A stretch of DNA of 64,000 bases from Leptospira ainazelensis (GCF_016918785.1 NZ_JAFFPT010000021.1:1-64000); one strand, 5' to 3'. Positions 34,169 to 42,688 are shown, counted from the first letter of the stretch. Numbers and translations are program-made. Notes: generated from the letters alone by a model not told the origin.

Positions 34169-35125
34169 ATGGAAAACCAGACACAAATACTTAGAGAAAA
34201 GCATCCTTTCAATCTGTATCCGGAAATGCAATCTGATGAGTATGCGCTGCTTATCGAAGATATGGATAAAAATGGTTATGATGAATCAAAGCCCGTCATT
34301 CTTTACGAATCCAAAATTTTAGATGGATGGCATCGATACAAAGCCTCAAAAGAGACCAATAAACAAGCAACGTATGAAACTTTCAAAGGTACTGACTTCG
34401 AGGCACTAAATTATACAATGCGTTCTAACTTAAGGAGAAACTTAAACGCTTCTCAAAAAGCCGCGATTGCTACCGAATATTTGCCTTTGCTTGAAAAGGC
34501 TGGAAAACAAAGAAGTATTCAGAATTTAAAAAACCAGGATTCTTCCGAAAAATCGAAAGATGACTCTGTTGTTCAAGGAAGATCAGCGCAAATTGCCGCG
34601 GACTTAATGGGAACAAACTCTAAATATGTAAATGAAGCTGCAAAGTTGAAAAGTAGCGACCCGAAAGAATTTGAAAAAGTAAAAGCTGGAACAAAATCAC
34701 TTTCACGTGTAAAATTAGAAAAAGAAGGAAAGAAGTTACCAAAAGTTCCTTCCGGTGTAAAAAATAATGCTAAGAAAGCATTAGAAAGTTCAAGGAGTAA
34801 TTCTTCAAATGGATCCACTTCTTCTTGGAAAGGTCCGCTCTCAGAAACCATTGCAAAACACTTGGACATTACAAATGATTTTTGTGGGAGCTTGGAATCA
34901 TATATGTTTAGACCCGGAACGGATTTTCTTAAGGTTTGGGCCGAGTATAAGGAAGCGATCCGGAAATTACGTACTTGGTGCGTAGATAAAGCAAGTCATT
35001 GCTCAAAATGTAAAGGGACGAGTATCATTTACGTCGATTTGCATGGTGAGCCAATGCCGGAATCATTAGGAGGAAGTCCTACCTCTTGCCCATTCTGTAT
35101 GGACGGTTTGGCGGGTGAAGTTTGA
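34169..35125 (+). CDS. ParB-domain protein with C-terminal zinc site, 318 aa
   Basis: The N-terminal ParB/sulfiredoxin-like domain (about residues 12-75) includes VILYESKILDGWHRYKAS, the position of the ParB GxRR box. A helical DNA-binding-like middle with SAQIAADLMGTNSKYVNEA follows. A Ser-rich linker leads to a C-terminal CSKCKGT...CPFC zinc site (about 276-310). It is distinct from the ParB-domain protein at 13208-14065. It is probably a DNA-binding regulator or replication accessory of the early operon. Confidence 0.7.
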   Translation: MENQTQILREKHPFNLYPEMQSDEYALLIEDMDKNGYDESKPVILYESKILDGWHRYKASKETNKQATYETFKGTDFEALNYTMRSNLRRNLNASQKAAIATEYLPLLEKAGKQRSIQNLKNQDSSEKSKDDSVVQGRSAQIAADLMGTNSKYVNEAAKLKSSDPKEFEKVKAGTKSLSRVKLEKEGKKLPKVPSGVKNNAKKALESSRSNSSNGSTSSWKGPLSETIAKHLDITNDFCGSLESYMFRPGTDFLKVWAEYKEAIRKLRTWCVDKASHCSKCKGTSIIYVDLHGEPMPESLGGSPTSCPFCMDGLAGEV

Positions 35126-35556
35126 AAAGTGATTCGCAATATGAAAGGATGCAACGTTGGGAAAATAAGAAAAAAGAGTCTGCAAAAAGATACCAGGATT
35201 CTCGTCGAACTAAGGGCCCGACTAAGGCTGCAAAACGTATGAAAGAGGGGATGGATAGAAGAAGAAAGATGGACCAAAGGTGCCTCGTAACAGGTTCAAA
35301 TAATTTCGTAGTTTGTCATCTTCTTGGAAGAAGAACGAGATACACAAAATACGTACCTTGGGATCCTTTAAATTTGTTTTGTCTCAATGCTTCCCTCCAT
35401 ACTGGTAAAGGGGGTTACGACGAAAATACGAGCGTCGACGCGCGACTTGAATGGTTGAGGGATCATAACCTACACGAACAAGCAGAAAGGCTAATTTATT
35501 TAACAACTCCGGATGATATTTTGGCTAATTGCCAGGATGGCGAAAAGGCAGAATGA
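35122..35556 (+). CDS. Putative HNH/NinG-like endonuclease, 144 aa
   Basis: The basic N-terminus is followed by RCLVTGSNNFVVCHLLGRR and later DPLNLFCLNASLH. This reads like a degenerate HNH core with Cys/His ligands as in NinG-type recombination endonucleases. The start is a TTG overlapping the previous stop. It sits in the recombination and replication operon. The assignment is by pattern only. Confidence 0.5.
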   Translation: MKSDSQYERMQRWENKKKESAKRYQDSRRTKGPTKAAKRMKEGMDRRRKMDQRCLVTGSNNFVVCHLLGRRTRYTKYVPWDPLNLFCLNASLHTGKGGYDENTSVDARLEWLRDHNLHEQAERLIYLTTPDDILANCQDGEKAE

Positions 35557-36146
35557 AAAAGAAGAAAAATTTTGAATTCGCACCTTTGTTCGCGCTTTTG
35601 AATCTTCCTTATTCAGAGGCTATCGTTTGGATAGTGCTCTGGACTTTTCAAGGCAATAATGCGAATAGCTGGCCAACGTTAAATACAATCTCTAGGCGTG
35701 TAGGTGGAAGATTAAAACCAAGGAGAATTTCTCAGCTCACGAATAAACTTGTAAAGAGAGGTTGGTTGATAAAACAACAAAGAGGGAATAGAAGATCGAA
35801 TATTTATGTCGTTACCATTCCTTCAGATTTACTTTTTGTTCCCGATTTCACTTCGCTTCCATTTATAAATTCTGAAAACAAGCTTTCTGCTATTCCTTCG
35901 AATAAGGAGCCAACGTGGCAAGGATTCTTAAATTGGGCTAATGAAAGATTGACCCCTTCAAGTAAGAAAATATTGAAAGAAATTGAAATCCAAATAGATA
36001 ATAACTCGATACGAGTTCTGAATCCGTTACCTGAGTCCGTTAGTTTGATTGTTAGGAAATACTTCTCGGAAGAATGTCATAGAAAAATAAAAGTTGAGTT
36101 TATGGCGGCACCAGAAGACAGGCAATTGTTTGGCGCTGTATCCTAA
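35553..36146 (+). CDS. Second winged-helix / DnaA-domain-I-like initiator paralogue, 197 aa
   Basis: The ATG at 35553 overlaps the preceding stop. An N-terminal winged helix (about residues 10-80; SRRVGGRLKPRRISQLTNKL) is followed by a C-terminal segment WQGFLNWANERLTPSSKKIL and LPESVSLIVRKYF. This aligns by eye with the C-terminus of the initiator at 20307-21179. The gene is in the lytic early operon, so it may be the lytic-phase initiator, while the other serves plasmid replication. Confidence 0.65.
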   Translation: MKKKKNFEFAPLFALLNLPYSEAIVWIVLWTFQGNNANSWPTLNTISRRVGGRLKPRRISQLTNKLVKRGWLIKQQRGNRRSNIYVVTIPSDLLFVPDFTSLPFINSENKLSAIPSNKEPTWQGFLNWANERLTPSSKKILKEIEIQIDNNSIRVLNPLPESVSLIVRKYFSEECHRKIKVEFMAAPEDRQLFGAVS

Positions 36147-36193
36147 TATGAAAATAAAAGAGTCAATTTAAGAAATAGGAAAAGGTCGAAAGA

Positions 36194-36379
36194 ATGAAGG
36201 ACAAAGAAAATGCAAACGATCCAACTTCACCTGAGGATCGTGCATCATATCTACTATATAGTGGATACAGTGTGAAGCAAGTTTGCAAAATTACAGGAAT
36301 AAGTTTCGATACGGCGTTAAAGTTGGATCGTAAGATAAATTATACCTCAAAACAAAAGGAAACAAATACCTATGAGTAA
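36194..36379 (+). CDS. Small helix-turn-helix protein, 61 aa
   Basis: SGYSVKQVCKITGISFDTAL (about residues 27-46) is a helix-turn-helix. The ATG follows a weak purine-rich site. The end of the gene overlaps the start of the next small gene. Probably a transcription factor or excisionase-like protein. Confidence 0.55.
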   Translation: MKDKENANDPTSPEDRASYLLYSGYSVKQVCKITGISFDTALKLDRKINYTSKQKETNTYE

Positions 36380-36548
36380 CAAAATTCTGAATTCACAACA
36401 AGTTCTATCTCAAATGAAATCTGGAGAAGAAACGCAAATTGTTTCGAAATTAGGAAAGGCTTACAAAGTGAAATGTATGAAAGAGGATGTTCTTTCCGAT
36501 GGTAAGACGATTATAAAAGTTTTCAAAGCGACGTCTTTTGCTCAATAA
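36372..36548 (+). CDS. Small basic hypothetical protein, 58 aa
   Basis: An ATG overlapping the preceding stop (ATGAGTAA) opens a 58-codon frame starting MSNKILNSQQ and ending KATSFAQ. Overlap at both ends with neighbouring frames and good coding appearance support it. No family is recognised. Confidence 0.55.
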   Translation: MSNKILNSQQVLSQMKSGEETQIVSKLGKAYKVKCMKEDVLSDGKTIIKVFKATSFAQ

Positions 36549-36555
36549 AATCCAG

Positions 36556-36786
36556 ATGGATCAAAGCAAAGAATCACTAATGGTTGTCCGGGATAGTATT
36601 CTGATACTTGTGATTGTTTTAGTTTTTCTTGCTACGATCGAATTGTTTTCTCGATCTCTAAGTAGGGCTCCTATTGAAAAACCAAAGCCGTTTTATGTTG
36701 GTAAAGAAAGTATTTATGAAAAAGACTTTAAGAAGTCAGTTACAGAATGTTTCTTAAAGACTTTTAAGGAAAAGAGTGGTGAATAA
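36556..36786 (+). CDS. Small membrane protein, 76 aa
   Basis: From the ATG at 36556 there is one strong membrane helix (about residues 11-31, ILILVIVLVFLATIELF) and a soluble, basic C-terminal tail. It overlaps the following two-helix protein gene. Membrane-acting early protein; possibly superinfection exclusion. Confidence 0.5.
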   Translation: MDQSKESLMVVRDSILILVIVLVFLATIELFSRSLSRAPIEKPKPFYVGKESIYEKDFKKSVTECFLKTFKEKSGE

Positions 36787-36979
36787 TTTTAAAGAAGGGT
36801 TTGATAACGGACTTATATTTTTCGTTGGAATAGGATTAGTCTTTCAAGGATTATTTGGAAAAGCCTACATTATCGACTTGATGAATACGATTTGGTTCCC
36901 GGAACATTTTTCAATACCGATAGGGATCGGACTCCTATTCATAGTATTGATTCATTCTAAATATTATGGGAAAGACTGA
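36776..36979 (+). CDS. Small two-helix membrane protein, 67 aa
   Basis: A GTG start follows AAGGAAAAG. Two membrane segments lie at about residues 13-32 and 44-62. The holin-like topology is noted, but the true lysis cassette seems to be at 45688-47105, so an exclusion or other membrane role is as likely. Confidence 0.45.
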   Translation: MVNNFKEGFDNGLIFFVGIGLVFQGLFGKAYIIDLMNTIWFPEHFSIPIGIGLLFIVLIHSKYYGKD

Positions 36980-36984
36980 CGAAA

Positions 36985-37173
36985 ATGGATCGGTTACCAT
37001 TAGTTCTTATAAGAATAAAAAGTCTTTGTGAAGATGAATTGGAGGTTTATCACTCGGAACTTTTGGTTAAAATAGTACAAATGATCGATGAAGAAGATGA
37101 TCGAATCAAGAAAAGAAATGAATCAATGGCGTTAAAAAAATTAGAGCAAATGGCTCAAGGCAAACTGATTTAA
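36985..37173 (+). CDS. Small helical hypothetical protein, 62 aa
   Basis: This is a charged, fully helical protein beginning six bases after the previous stop. No family is recognised. Confidence 0.45.
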   Translation: MDRLPLVLIRIKSLCEDELEVYHSELLVKIVQMIDEEDDRIKKRNESMALKKLEQMAQGKLI

Positions 37174-37190
37174 GGAGAAGGTAAAAAGTT

Positions 37191-37520
37191 ATGGAAGACT
37201 TTTATAATAGAATCGCTCAAAGAAAGTATAATTTACCGAAGGAATGGGCATGGTTTTCAAATGAGGCAGTCGAAGGTGGTTTCATTATAATCGGCGGGAT
37301 AATTTCCGAAGATAATAAAGGAAAAAGAACATGGGCCAAGCCACATAAGAAAATATTAATATCCATTGCGGAAATAAAAGAAGAAAAAGATTTATATGAA
37401 TTTGAGGAAGGTAATTGTTCAAACTGTTTCGGAAAGGGAGAAGTTTTCAAAAGCTGGAGCGTCGATGAAGGAGTTAAAAATGTTGAGTGTAGAAAATGCG
37501 AAGGAACTGGAAGGCCTTAA
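37191..37520 (+). CDS. DnaJ-type zinc-finger-like protein, 109 aa
   Basis: The C-terminus has CSNCFGKGEV and CRKCEGTGRP, two CxxCxGxG repeats as in the DnaJ zinc domain. The ATG is preceded by AAGGAGAAGG. Such short proteins are common in phage early operons. Function unknown. Confidence 0.6.
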   Translation: MEDFYNRIAQRKYNLPKEWAWFSNEAVEGGFIIIGGIISEDNKGKRTWAKPHKKILISIAEIKEEKDLYEFEEGNCSNCFGKGEVFKSWSVDEGVKNVECRKCEGTGRP

Positions 37521-37791
37521 ATTGGAAATCGTATTTCATGATGATTCAAATAACTCATTTCAAAAGCTGAATCCCGATTTTGGTTATGACGCACCAACGA
37601 AAATCAAGAAAGTTAAAGAATGCAAATTCCCGGCGTTTGCTGATCATCGTTATCATAGAATTGGAAAATTCAAAAAAGAATATTTAACCGACGGAGCTCC
37701 CGGCTGGATCGTCGATTTTCGCTGTGTAAATTGTGGGCTCAAGGCTAAACAAGCATTCTATCTAGACTCATTTCAAAATAAGGAAAAGTGA
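37480..37791 (+). CDS. Hypothetical protein with CxxC, 103 aa
   Basis: AAGGAG at 37468-37473, six bases before the ATG at 37480, decides the start; a longer frame from 37396 would run through the preceding gene. A single CVNC and several His (FADHRYHRI) could bind zinc. It ends one base before the HerA-like gene. Confidence 0.55.
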   Translation: MLSVENAKELEGLKLEIVFHDDSNNSFQKLNPDFGYDAPTKIKKVKECKFPAFADHRYHRIGKFKKEYLTDGAPGWIVDFRCVNCGLKAKQAFYLDSFQNKEK

Positions 37792-39513
37792 ATGAAACAG
37801 AATACACTAAAAATTTCGAAGAGTCTCGAACTCCCAAAGGACGCTGTAACGCAAACACTTGCGATTCTTGCGAAACGTGGAGCTGGAAAAACGCATACCG
37901 CAACCGTCCTTGCTGAAGAATTTATTCAAAATAAAATCCCGTTCGTTGTTTTAGATCCGACCGGTGCATGGTGGGGACTTCGTTCAGGGAAAGATGGAAA
38001 GGCAAACGGGGGTTACTCGGTCTACATTATCGGCGGAGCCCACGGAATTCCTTTAGAATCTACCGCTGGTAAAGTGATTGCGGAACAGGTGGCATTGCAT
38101 CCTTCTTTTTACGTGATCGACCTCTCTCATTTTGGTTCAAATGCGGAACAGAACCGATTTGCTACGGAATTCGCGGAAGCTCTTTATAGGATTAAGGCAA
38201 AGAACAAAAGTCCACTTCACCTCTTCTTGGATGAAGCTGATTCCTTCGCGCCTCAACAGCCGATGCCAGGAGAACAAAGAATGCTTGGCGCTTTTCAGGC
38301 TATTGTCCGGAGAGGAAGAATCCATGGCATAGGGATCACGCTCATAAGTCAGCGAGCGGCGGTCATAAACAAAAGCGTACTAACCCAAACCGAATGTCTG
38401 ATTGTCCTACAGACAACTTCTCCGCAGGATCAGAAAGCGATAGAAAGTTGGGTGAAGAATAACGGATCGGAAGACGAAAAAAATAATGTCCTCTCAAGTC
38501 TTGCTTCGTTGCCGAAAGGAGAAGCGTGGATATGGAGTCCGTCCTGGTTGGGAACTCTAAAGCGGATCAAAATCCGCGATAGGTTGACTTATAATTCTTC
38601 AGCGACTCCAAAATTCGAGGAAGGTAAGAGATACGTTGGTCCGACTTTAAAGCCGATCGATATGGAAGCGTTAAGCGCTCAAATCAAATCAACTATCCAG
38701 CAGGCAGAAGAAAATAACCCTTCGATACTTCGAGCTCGAATCAAAGAGCTCGAAAAAGAACTCACAACGAGAAATCCTTCTCTACCATCGGTGAAAATGG
38801 GAGAGATAGAGAAATTGAAGGATCGTATTCTGGATTTGGAAAGAGAATTACGAGCCCATAGTATCCGGAAAGGTGCAGATTCTGTAAAGATTGGAAAAGC
38901 AATTTCTATCTTACAAAATCTACATACGATAAACGCATCCGAAATCGTAACTCACACTATTCCAGAAAATTATTCCAAAGGACTCGAAATAGAACACCGT
39001 CCTCCTTCATCTCCGACAACAATAAACGAATCAGAAATCACCCTAGCCAAAGGAGAAAGAAACCTTCTGGCTGCACTCGTTCAGTGGTATCCGAACGGAA
39101 TGACTGAAGGACAAATGCGCACTCATGCGGGATTACGGAAATCTGGAACGTTCTCCACTTACAAATCGACTCTCCGGAAAAAAGGATTGCTCGAAGACAA
39201 GGCTGGATTGCTTTACGCGACCGAATCCGCGCTCAGATTTTTAGGCGAGTCAATTCATAGTCCAAAAAATACCTCGGAAGTTCTCAGCATTTGGATGCCC
39301 AAATTAAGCGAAGGCGTTCGTAGGATGCTGCAATGTTTGGTCGACCGGCGGGGTGAGTCAATTACCGACGAAGAGCTTCAGACATTTGCAGAACTCAAGA
39401 AATCCGGAACATATAGCACTTACAAAGCGCAGTTGAGAACAGCACAGCTCATTACTGTTATTCAAGGTCGAGTCGCAGCTAATATCGAGACCCTCTTAAT
39501 GGAGCGCAAATAA
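37792..39513 (+). CDS. HerA/FtsK-superfamily DNA-pumping ATPase with tandem winged helices
   Basis: The 573-aa protein has a HerA-like (DUF87) ATPase: Walker A AKRGAGKTHT (27-36), the VLDPTGAWWGL segment, Walker B LHLFLDEAD (142-150), and the ISQRAA sensor region. A coiled coil (about 300-365) precedes two similar C-terminal repeats (LRKSGTFSTYKSTLRKKGL and LKKSGTYSTYKAQLRTAQL) that look like winged helices. HerA hexamers translocate duplex DNA and work with Mre11-Rad50 in archaea. An SbcC/SbcD pair is in the same operon. No NurA nuclease is recognised. Confidence 0.85.
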   Translation: MKQNTLKISKSLELPKDAVTQTLAILAKRGAGKTHTATVLAEEFIQNKIPFVVLDPTGAWWGLRSGKDGKANGGYSVYIIGGAHGIPLESTAGKVIAEQVALHPSFYVIDLSHFGSNAEQNRFATEFAEALYRIKAKNKSPLHLFLDEADSFAPQQPMPGEQRMLGAFQAIVRRGRIHGIGITLISQRAAVINKSVLTQTECLIVLQTTSPQDQKAIESWVKNNGSEDEKNNVLSSLASLPKGEAWIWSPSWLGTLKRIKIRDRLTYNSSATPKFEEGKRYVGPTLKPIDMEALSAQIKSTIQQAEENNPSILRARIKELEKELTTRNPSLPSVKMGEIEKLKDRILDLERELRAHSIRKGADSVKIGKAISILQNLHTINASEIVTHTIPENYSKGLEIEHRPPSSPTTINESEITLAKGERNLLAALVQWYPNGMTEGQMRTHAGLRKSGTFSTYKSTLRKKGLLEDKAGLLYATESALRFLGESIHSPKNTSEVLSIWMPKLSEGVRRMLQCLVDRRGESITDEELQTFAELKKSGTYSTYKAQLRTAQLITVIQGRVAANIETLLMERK

Positions 39514-39514
39514 A

Positions 39515-39805
39515 ATGAAAGAAGAAGGCGTGCTCCATCTGAAAGTTAAAAAAGTTCGGTTCGATAACATTCGATCTGGGATTAAAAAAGATGAGTATCG
39601 AACACTGACGAAATATTGGAAGTCCCGCCTTCTGAATAAAGCGTATAGGATAATAGAATTTCAAAACGGCTATAAAAAAGATTCACCAAAGTTTCGGATC
39701 GAATGTCTCGGTATATCAATCGGGCAACCACGGAGAGAATGGTGTTATGGGATCATAACTGAAGGAAACACTTTTATATTACATTTAGGAAGAGTATTGG
39801 GATGA
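39515..39805 (+). CDS. ASCH-like small protein, 96 aa
   Basis: The pattern RFDNIRSGIKKDEYR...YWKSRL...I.FQNGYKK, with an aromatic/Gly-rich end, is typical of small ASCH/PUA-like phage proteins, thought to bind modified nucleotides or RNA. It overlaps the following DUF5131 gene by four bases. Confidence 0.6.
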   Translation: MKEEGVLHLKVKKVRFDNIRSGIKKDEYRTLTKYWKSRLLNKAYRIIEFQNGYKKDSPKFRIECLGISIGQPRREWCYGIITEGNTFILHLGRVLG

Positions 39806-40719
39806 AAAACTCTAAAATCGAATGGACTGATCATACTTGGAATCCTGTAACCGGATGCACGAAAGTTTCCGCCGGCTGCAAGAACTGTTACGCAGAAACT
39901 TTGAGTAAACGAAAGTTTGGAGAGTGGGCGATCCGAGATTTTTCCAAAGTAGAATTCAAAAATAAAAAACTGAAGGACCCATTTAGTATTAGAAAGCCAT
40001 CAAAGATTTTTGTGAATTCGATGAGCGATCTTTTTCATAAGGATGTTCCTGACTCCTTCATCGACAAAGTGTTCGCTGTCATAGCGTTGAACCCTCAACA
40101 TACATTCCAAATTCTCACAAAACGGTCCGAAAGAATGCTAGAGTATATGAATAGAGAATTTCGCGCGTCCGAAATTGGAGAGGCGGCACACACTTTTGTG
40201 GAGATGAACTTTCAATATAAGAATGTCAAGATGCCAGCGGAGTCGATGAAAGACAGTTGGAAAGGTTCTGTAGATTGGCCACTCCCCAACGTTTGGCTTG
40301 GAGTTTCCATCGAAGATCAAAAGACTGCGAATGAAAGAATTCCTGACCTTATCAGAATTCCAGCAGCTATACGGTTTCTTAGTTGTGAACCGCTTCTCGG
40401 AAAAGTCGATTTGGATTTAAATCCTAAATACATCCATTGGGTGATCGCTGGCGGTGAGTCTGGTCCGAATGCCAGACCTGTTCATCCGGAATGGATCACG
40501 AATCTGCGGGATCAGTGCTTAGAAGCTGATGTTTCGTTCTTCTTTAAACAATGGGGCGAGTGGGCACCAAATTGCCTATGTAAGAACGAAAAACCTTGTC
40601 GGGAAATGGATCGTCCCTCCGGAAGACCCGGCGTCATGTTTCGATGCGGGAAAAAAGAAAGTGGTGCCTTACTTGATGGAGTCGAGTGGAAACAATTTCC
40701 GGAGGCTAGAGAAGGTTAA
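39802..40719 (+). CDS. DUF5131 (phage Gp37/Gp68) family protein
   Basis: The start SKIEWTDHTWNPVTGCTKVS and the following CKNCYAE, together with FVNSMSDLFH, FQILTKRSERM, WLGVSIEDQ, RFLSCEPLLG and WVIAGGESG, identify the family securely. Its function is not established; the three-Cys N-terminus resembles a radical-SAM-type iron-sulfur site. It is common beside DNA-modification genes in phages. Confidence 0.9.
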   Translation: MKNSKIEWTDHTWNPVTGCTKVSAGCKNCYAETLSKRKFGEWAIRDFSKVEFKNKKLKDPFSIRKPSKIFVNSMSDLFHKDVPDSFIDKVFAVIALNPQHTFQILTKRSERMLEYMNREFRASEIGEAAHTFVEMNFQYKNVKMPAESMKDSWKGSVDWPLPNVWLGVSIEDQKTANERIPDLIRIPAAIRFLSCEPLLGKVDLDLNPKYIHWVIAGGESGPNARPVHPEWITNLRDQCLEADVSFFFKQWGEWAPNCLCKNEKPCREMDRPSGRPGVMFRCGKKESGALLDGVEWKQFPEAREG

Positions 40720-40722
40720 TAA

Positions 40723-40962
40723 ATGAGAATTCATATATGCGATATCTGCAATAAACGTGAGCGATGGAATGATTCATGGTCATGGAAAATCGTATTTGGG
40801 GATTTGGAAGATTTTAGAGAGGAAATCGCTTTTATAATCTGTTCTGAAGAATGCAAAATAAAATCAGATAAAATAGGAATGGAAAATAAATATATAAAAG
40901 CCTCTGCAAATAGATTCAACGAGAGAGATTTAAACCGACCTCAAGGAATTGTAAAATCATGA
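40723..40962 (+). CDS. Small zinc-binding protein, 79 aa
   Basis: CDICNK and CSEECKIK form a four-Cys zinc site. It overlaps the following gene by four bases. Function unknown. Confidence 0.6.
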   Translation: MRIHICDICNKRERWNDSWSWKIVFGDLEDFREEIAFIICSEECKIKSDKIGMENKYIKASANRFNERDLNRPQGIVKS

Positions 40963-41237
40963 TCGTAGTAAAAATTGAAATCTGGCCTAACGGCGACGAA
41001 TCGAAGAAGCGCGAACACTCTCGCGCGTATATTGCAAATGATCGGACGACGACTGAGGCAACGAAAGGCGCTTACGGTTCCTACGATGCAAGGTTTATGC
41101 AAAGCGAAGCCTTCAATCCGAAAAAAGTTTGGAAGTCGGCAAGAGCCGACCGGATACACCGAAAGTTACGTGGAGCCTGGGATATCTTATACGTCGCGCT
41201 TCGTAATGCGGGATTGGAAGAGAGGAATCCGAGATGA
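40959..41237 (+). CDS. Conserved-looking phage hypothetical protein, 92 aa
   Basis: A beta-strand N-terminus (MIVVKIEIWPNGDES) followed by a basic region with RIHRKLRGAWDIL recalls small phage proteins of unknown function seen in early operons. It is overlapped at both ends by neighbouring genes (ATGA). Confidence 0.6.
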   Translation: MIVVKIEIWPNGDESKKREHSRAYIANDRTTTEATKGAYGSYDARFMQSEAFNPKKVWKSARADRIHRKLRGAWDILYVALRNAGLEERNPR

Positions 41238-41608
41238 AAGATTTTAGAGATTCACTTCTTACCAAAAGCAAACCTCCTAAGTTTTGTCCTAAATGTGAAA
41301 TGAATCTTTATCTTACCGATCGGATTAACTGGATAGGTGTTGGTAAACAACCATTGGAGTATGGGTGCTATCTTAAATGTGAAAAATGTGGTTTTGAAGA
41401 GTTCTGGTTAAATTTGAAGTTTATTCCAGAAATTAATGAAGCATTAGGGATTGAAGGCGCCAGAGATTTTCTTGGTAAACATGGATGGTATGGGAAGAAG
41501 GAAAAGGAATTTTTAAAAAACCTTGGTCACCATTCTCAACCTGAGCTATTCGATGGGATGGATAGTGCTTATAAATTAGCTTCGGATGGTGTGGACCAAT
41601 ATGAATAA
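41234..41608 (+). CDS. Zinc-ribbon hypothetical protein, 124 aa
   Basis: CPKCEMNLY and CEKCGFEEFW form a zinc ribbon within residues about 18-60. The remainder is helical. It is coupled to both neighbours by overlaps. Confidence 0.6.
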   Translation: MKDFRDSLLTKSKPPKFCPKCEMNLYLTDRINWIGVGKQPLEYGCYLKCEKCGFEEFWLNLKFIPEINEALGIEGARDFLGKHGWYGKKEKEFLKNLGHHSQPELFDGMDSAYKLASDGVDQYE

Positions 41609-41927
41609 GAGTGAAGTCAAAAGCAACAAAGGCCTTAGTGAACGATTTATAAAGCTTGGAGACATGATTGGTGATGAGCTCCATCAAGAAAATAAGTGTA
41701 TTGCCCGTGAGTATAAAACAACCCTTTATGAACTTCATCCAGAAATTAAAAAAAGAGAGATGGAGAAAAAACGAGAAAGGATAAACGAATTAGTTAACAC
41801 AGTTATTGAGTCACGAAGTTGTGATTGTGGTGGAAAGCTCCAGCAAAATAAGAAAGGGGCTAAGGTAATAATATGCTCTATTTGCCGGAAAAAGTTCCTT
41901 ATAAAATTAAAAAAGAAAAAGAAATGA
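41601..41927 (+). CDS. Hypothetical protein with C-terminal zinc ribbon, 108 aa
   Basis: The ATG at 41601 overlaps the preceding stop. The helical N-terminal part is Lys/Glu-rich. The end has CDCGGK and CSICRKKF followed by a poly-Lys tail, a small nucleic-acid-binding appearance. Confidence 0.55.
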   Translation: MNKSEVKSNKGLSERFIKLGDMIGDELHQENKCIAREYKTTLYELHPEIKKREMEKKRERINELVNTVIESRSCDCGGKLQQNKKGAKVIICSICRKKFLIKLKKKKK

Positions 41928-41974
41928 ACAACGCAGTTTTTATTAAAAATAATTCAGATCATAAAAGGAAGCGT

Positions 41975-42298
41975 ATGAATAACCAAATTAAAGTCTTTAA
42001 GTTAAATGAATACGAGTGGTGGGCTGGGACTTCTTTGCTTAAAACCTTACGAGAATGTATACGTCAGTACGGAGTCACAATAGAAGAAATTTATGATAAA
42101 TCCGAATTCAAAATCCAGAATTTAGATGATGGTCGGGTTTGGTGGGATGGTTATCAAATCGATGACGGGGAAACGGAAGAAGATAAGTTTTGGTTGAAAA
42201 GAATGTGTAGAGTTTCTTTTCGTAGAGCCATTGAGCTTTCACTTCGAGATGGACAAGATCCAGAAATTCCTTTCCCGATCGCATGCACGGAATGGTAG
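41975..42298 (+). CDS. Hypothetical protein, 107 aa
   Basis: The ATG at 41975 behind AAAGGAAG is preferred over the longer frame from 41873. The Trp/Asp-rich segment EYEWWAGTSL and DGRVWWDGYQIDDGE is distinctive, but I cannot assign a family. Confidence 0.55.
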   Translation: MNNQIKVFKLNEYEWWAGTSLLKTLRECIRQYGVTIEEIYDKSEFKIQNLDDGRVWWDGYQIDDGETEEDKFWLKRMCRVSFRRAIELSLRDGQDPEIPFPIACTEW

Positions 42299-42346
42299 TT
42301 TAGTAAATTGTTACTCAGTTATCAAAAATTATTAAAAGGGAAAAAT

Positions 42347-42688
42347 ATGGTTCCAGAAATTGAACTTAAACACGAAAATATTAAATTTTCAGAAACGCTT
42401 AGACAGATAAGGAAAAGAAATCATGAGATTCATCCAAACATTAAAAGAATAATTCTTTCTTATCAGCCTCCTACGAAGAAAGAACGAAATGAAATCTTAA
42501 ATAAGTGGAACGAACTAGATCCACCAATTTCGAGAAGATTTAAATTTATTTTTTCTCCATCATTTGGAGAAAGCGTTGGCAAGAAAGACTGCGAAATTTG
42601 GTTTAAGCCTTCAAGTTCGGGAGGAAGGTCGAGATTATATTATAGATCAATTGATAAATCGGAGTTCGAGAATGGTCTTGGGCTTTAG
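42347..42688 (+). CDS. Hypothetical protein, 113 aa
   Basis: The ATG at 42347 follows AAGGGAAAA. It is a basic protein without recognised motifs; its last codons overlap the start of the ASCH-like gene. Confidence 0.5.
   Translation: MVPEIELKHENIKFSETLRQIRKRNHEIHPNIKRIILSYQPPTKKERNEILNKWNELDPPISRRFKFIFSPSFGESVGKKDCEIWFKPSSSGGRSRLYYRSIDKSEFENGLGL

Noticed and set aside
36776..36979. Main holin assignment for the 67-aa two-helix protein
   Set aside because: It is in the early operon; a better holin candidate lies between endolysin-like and spanin-like genes at 46184-46456.
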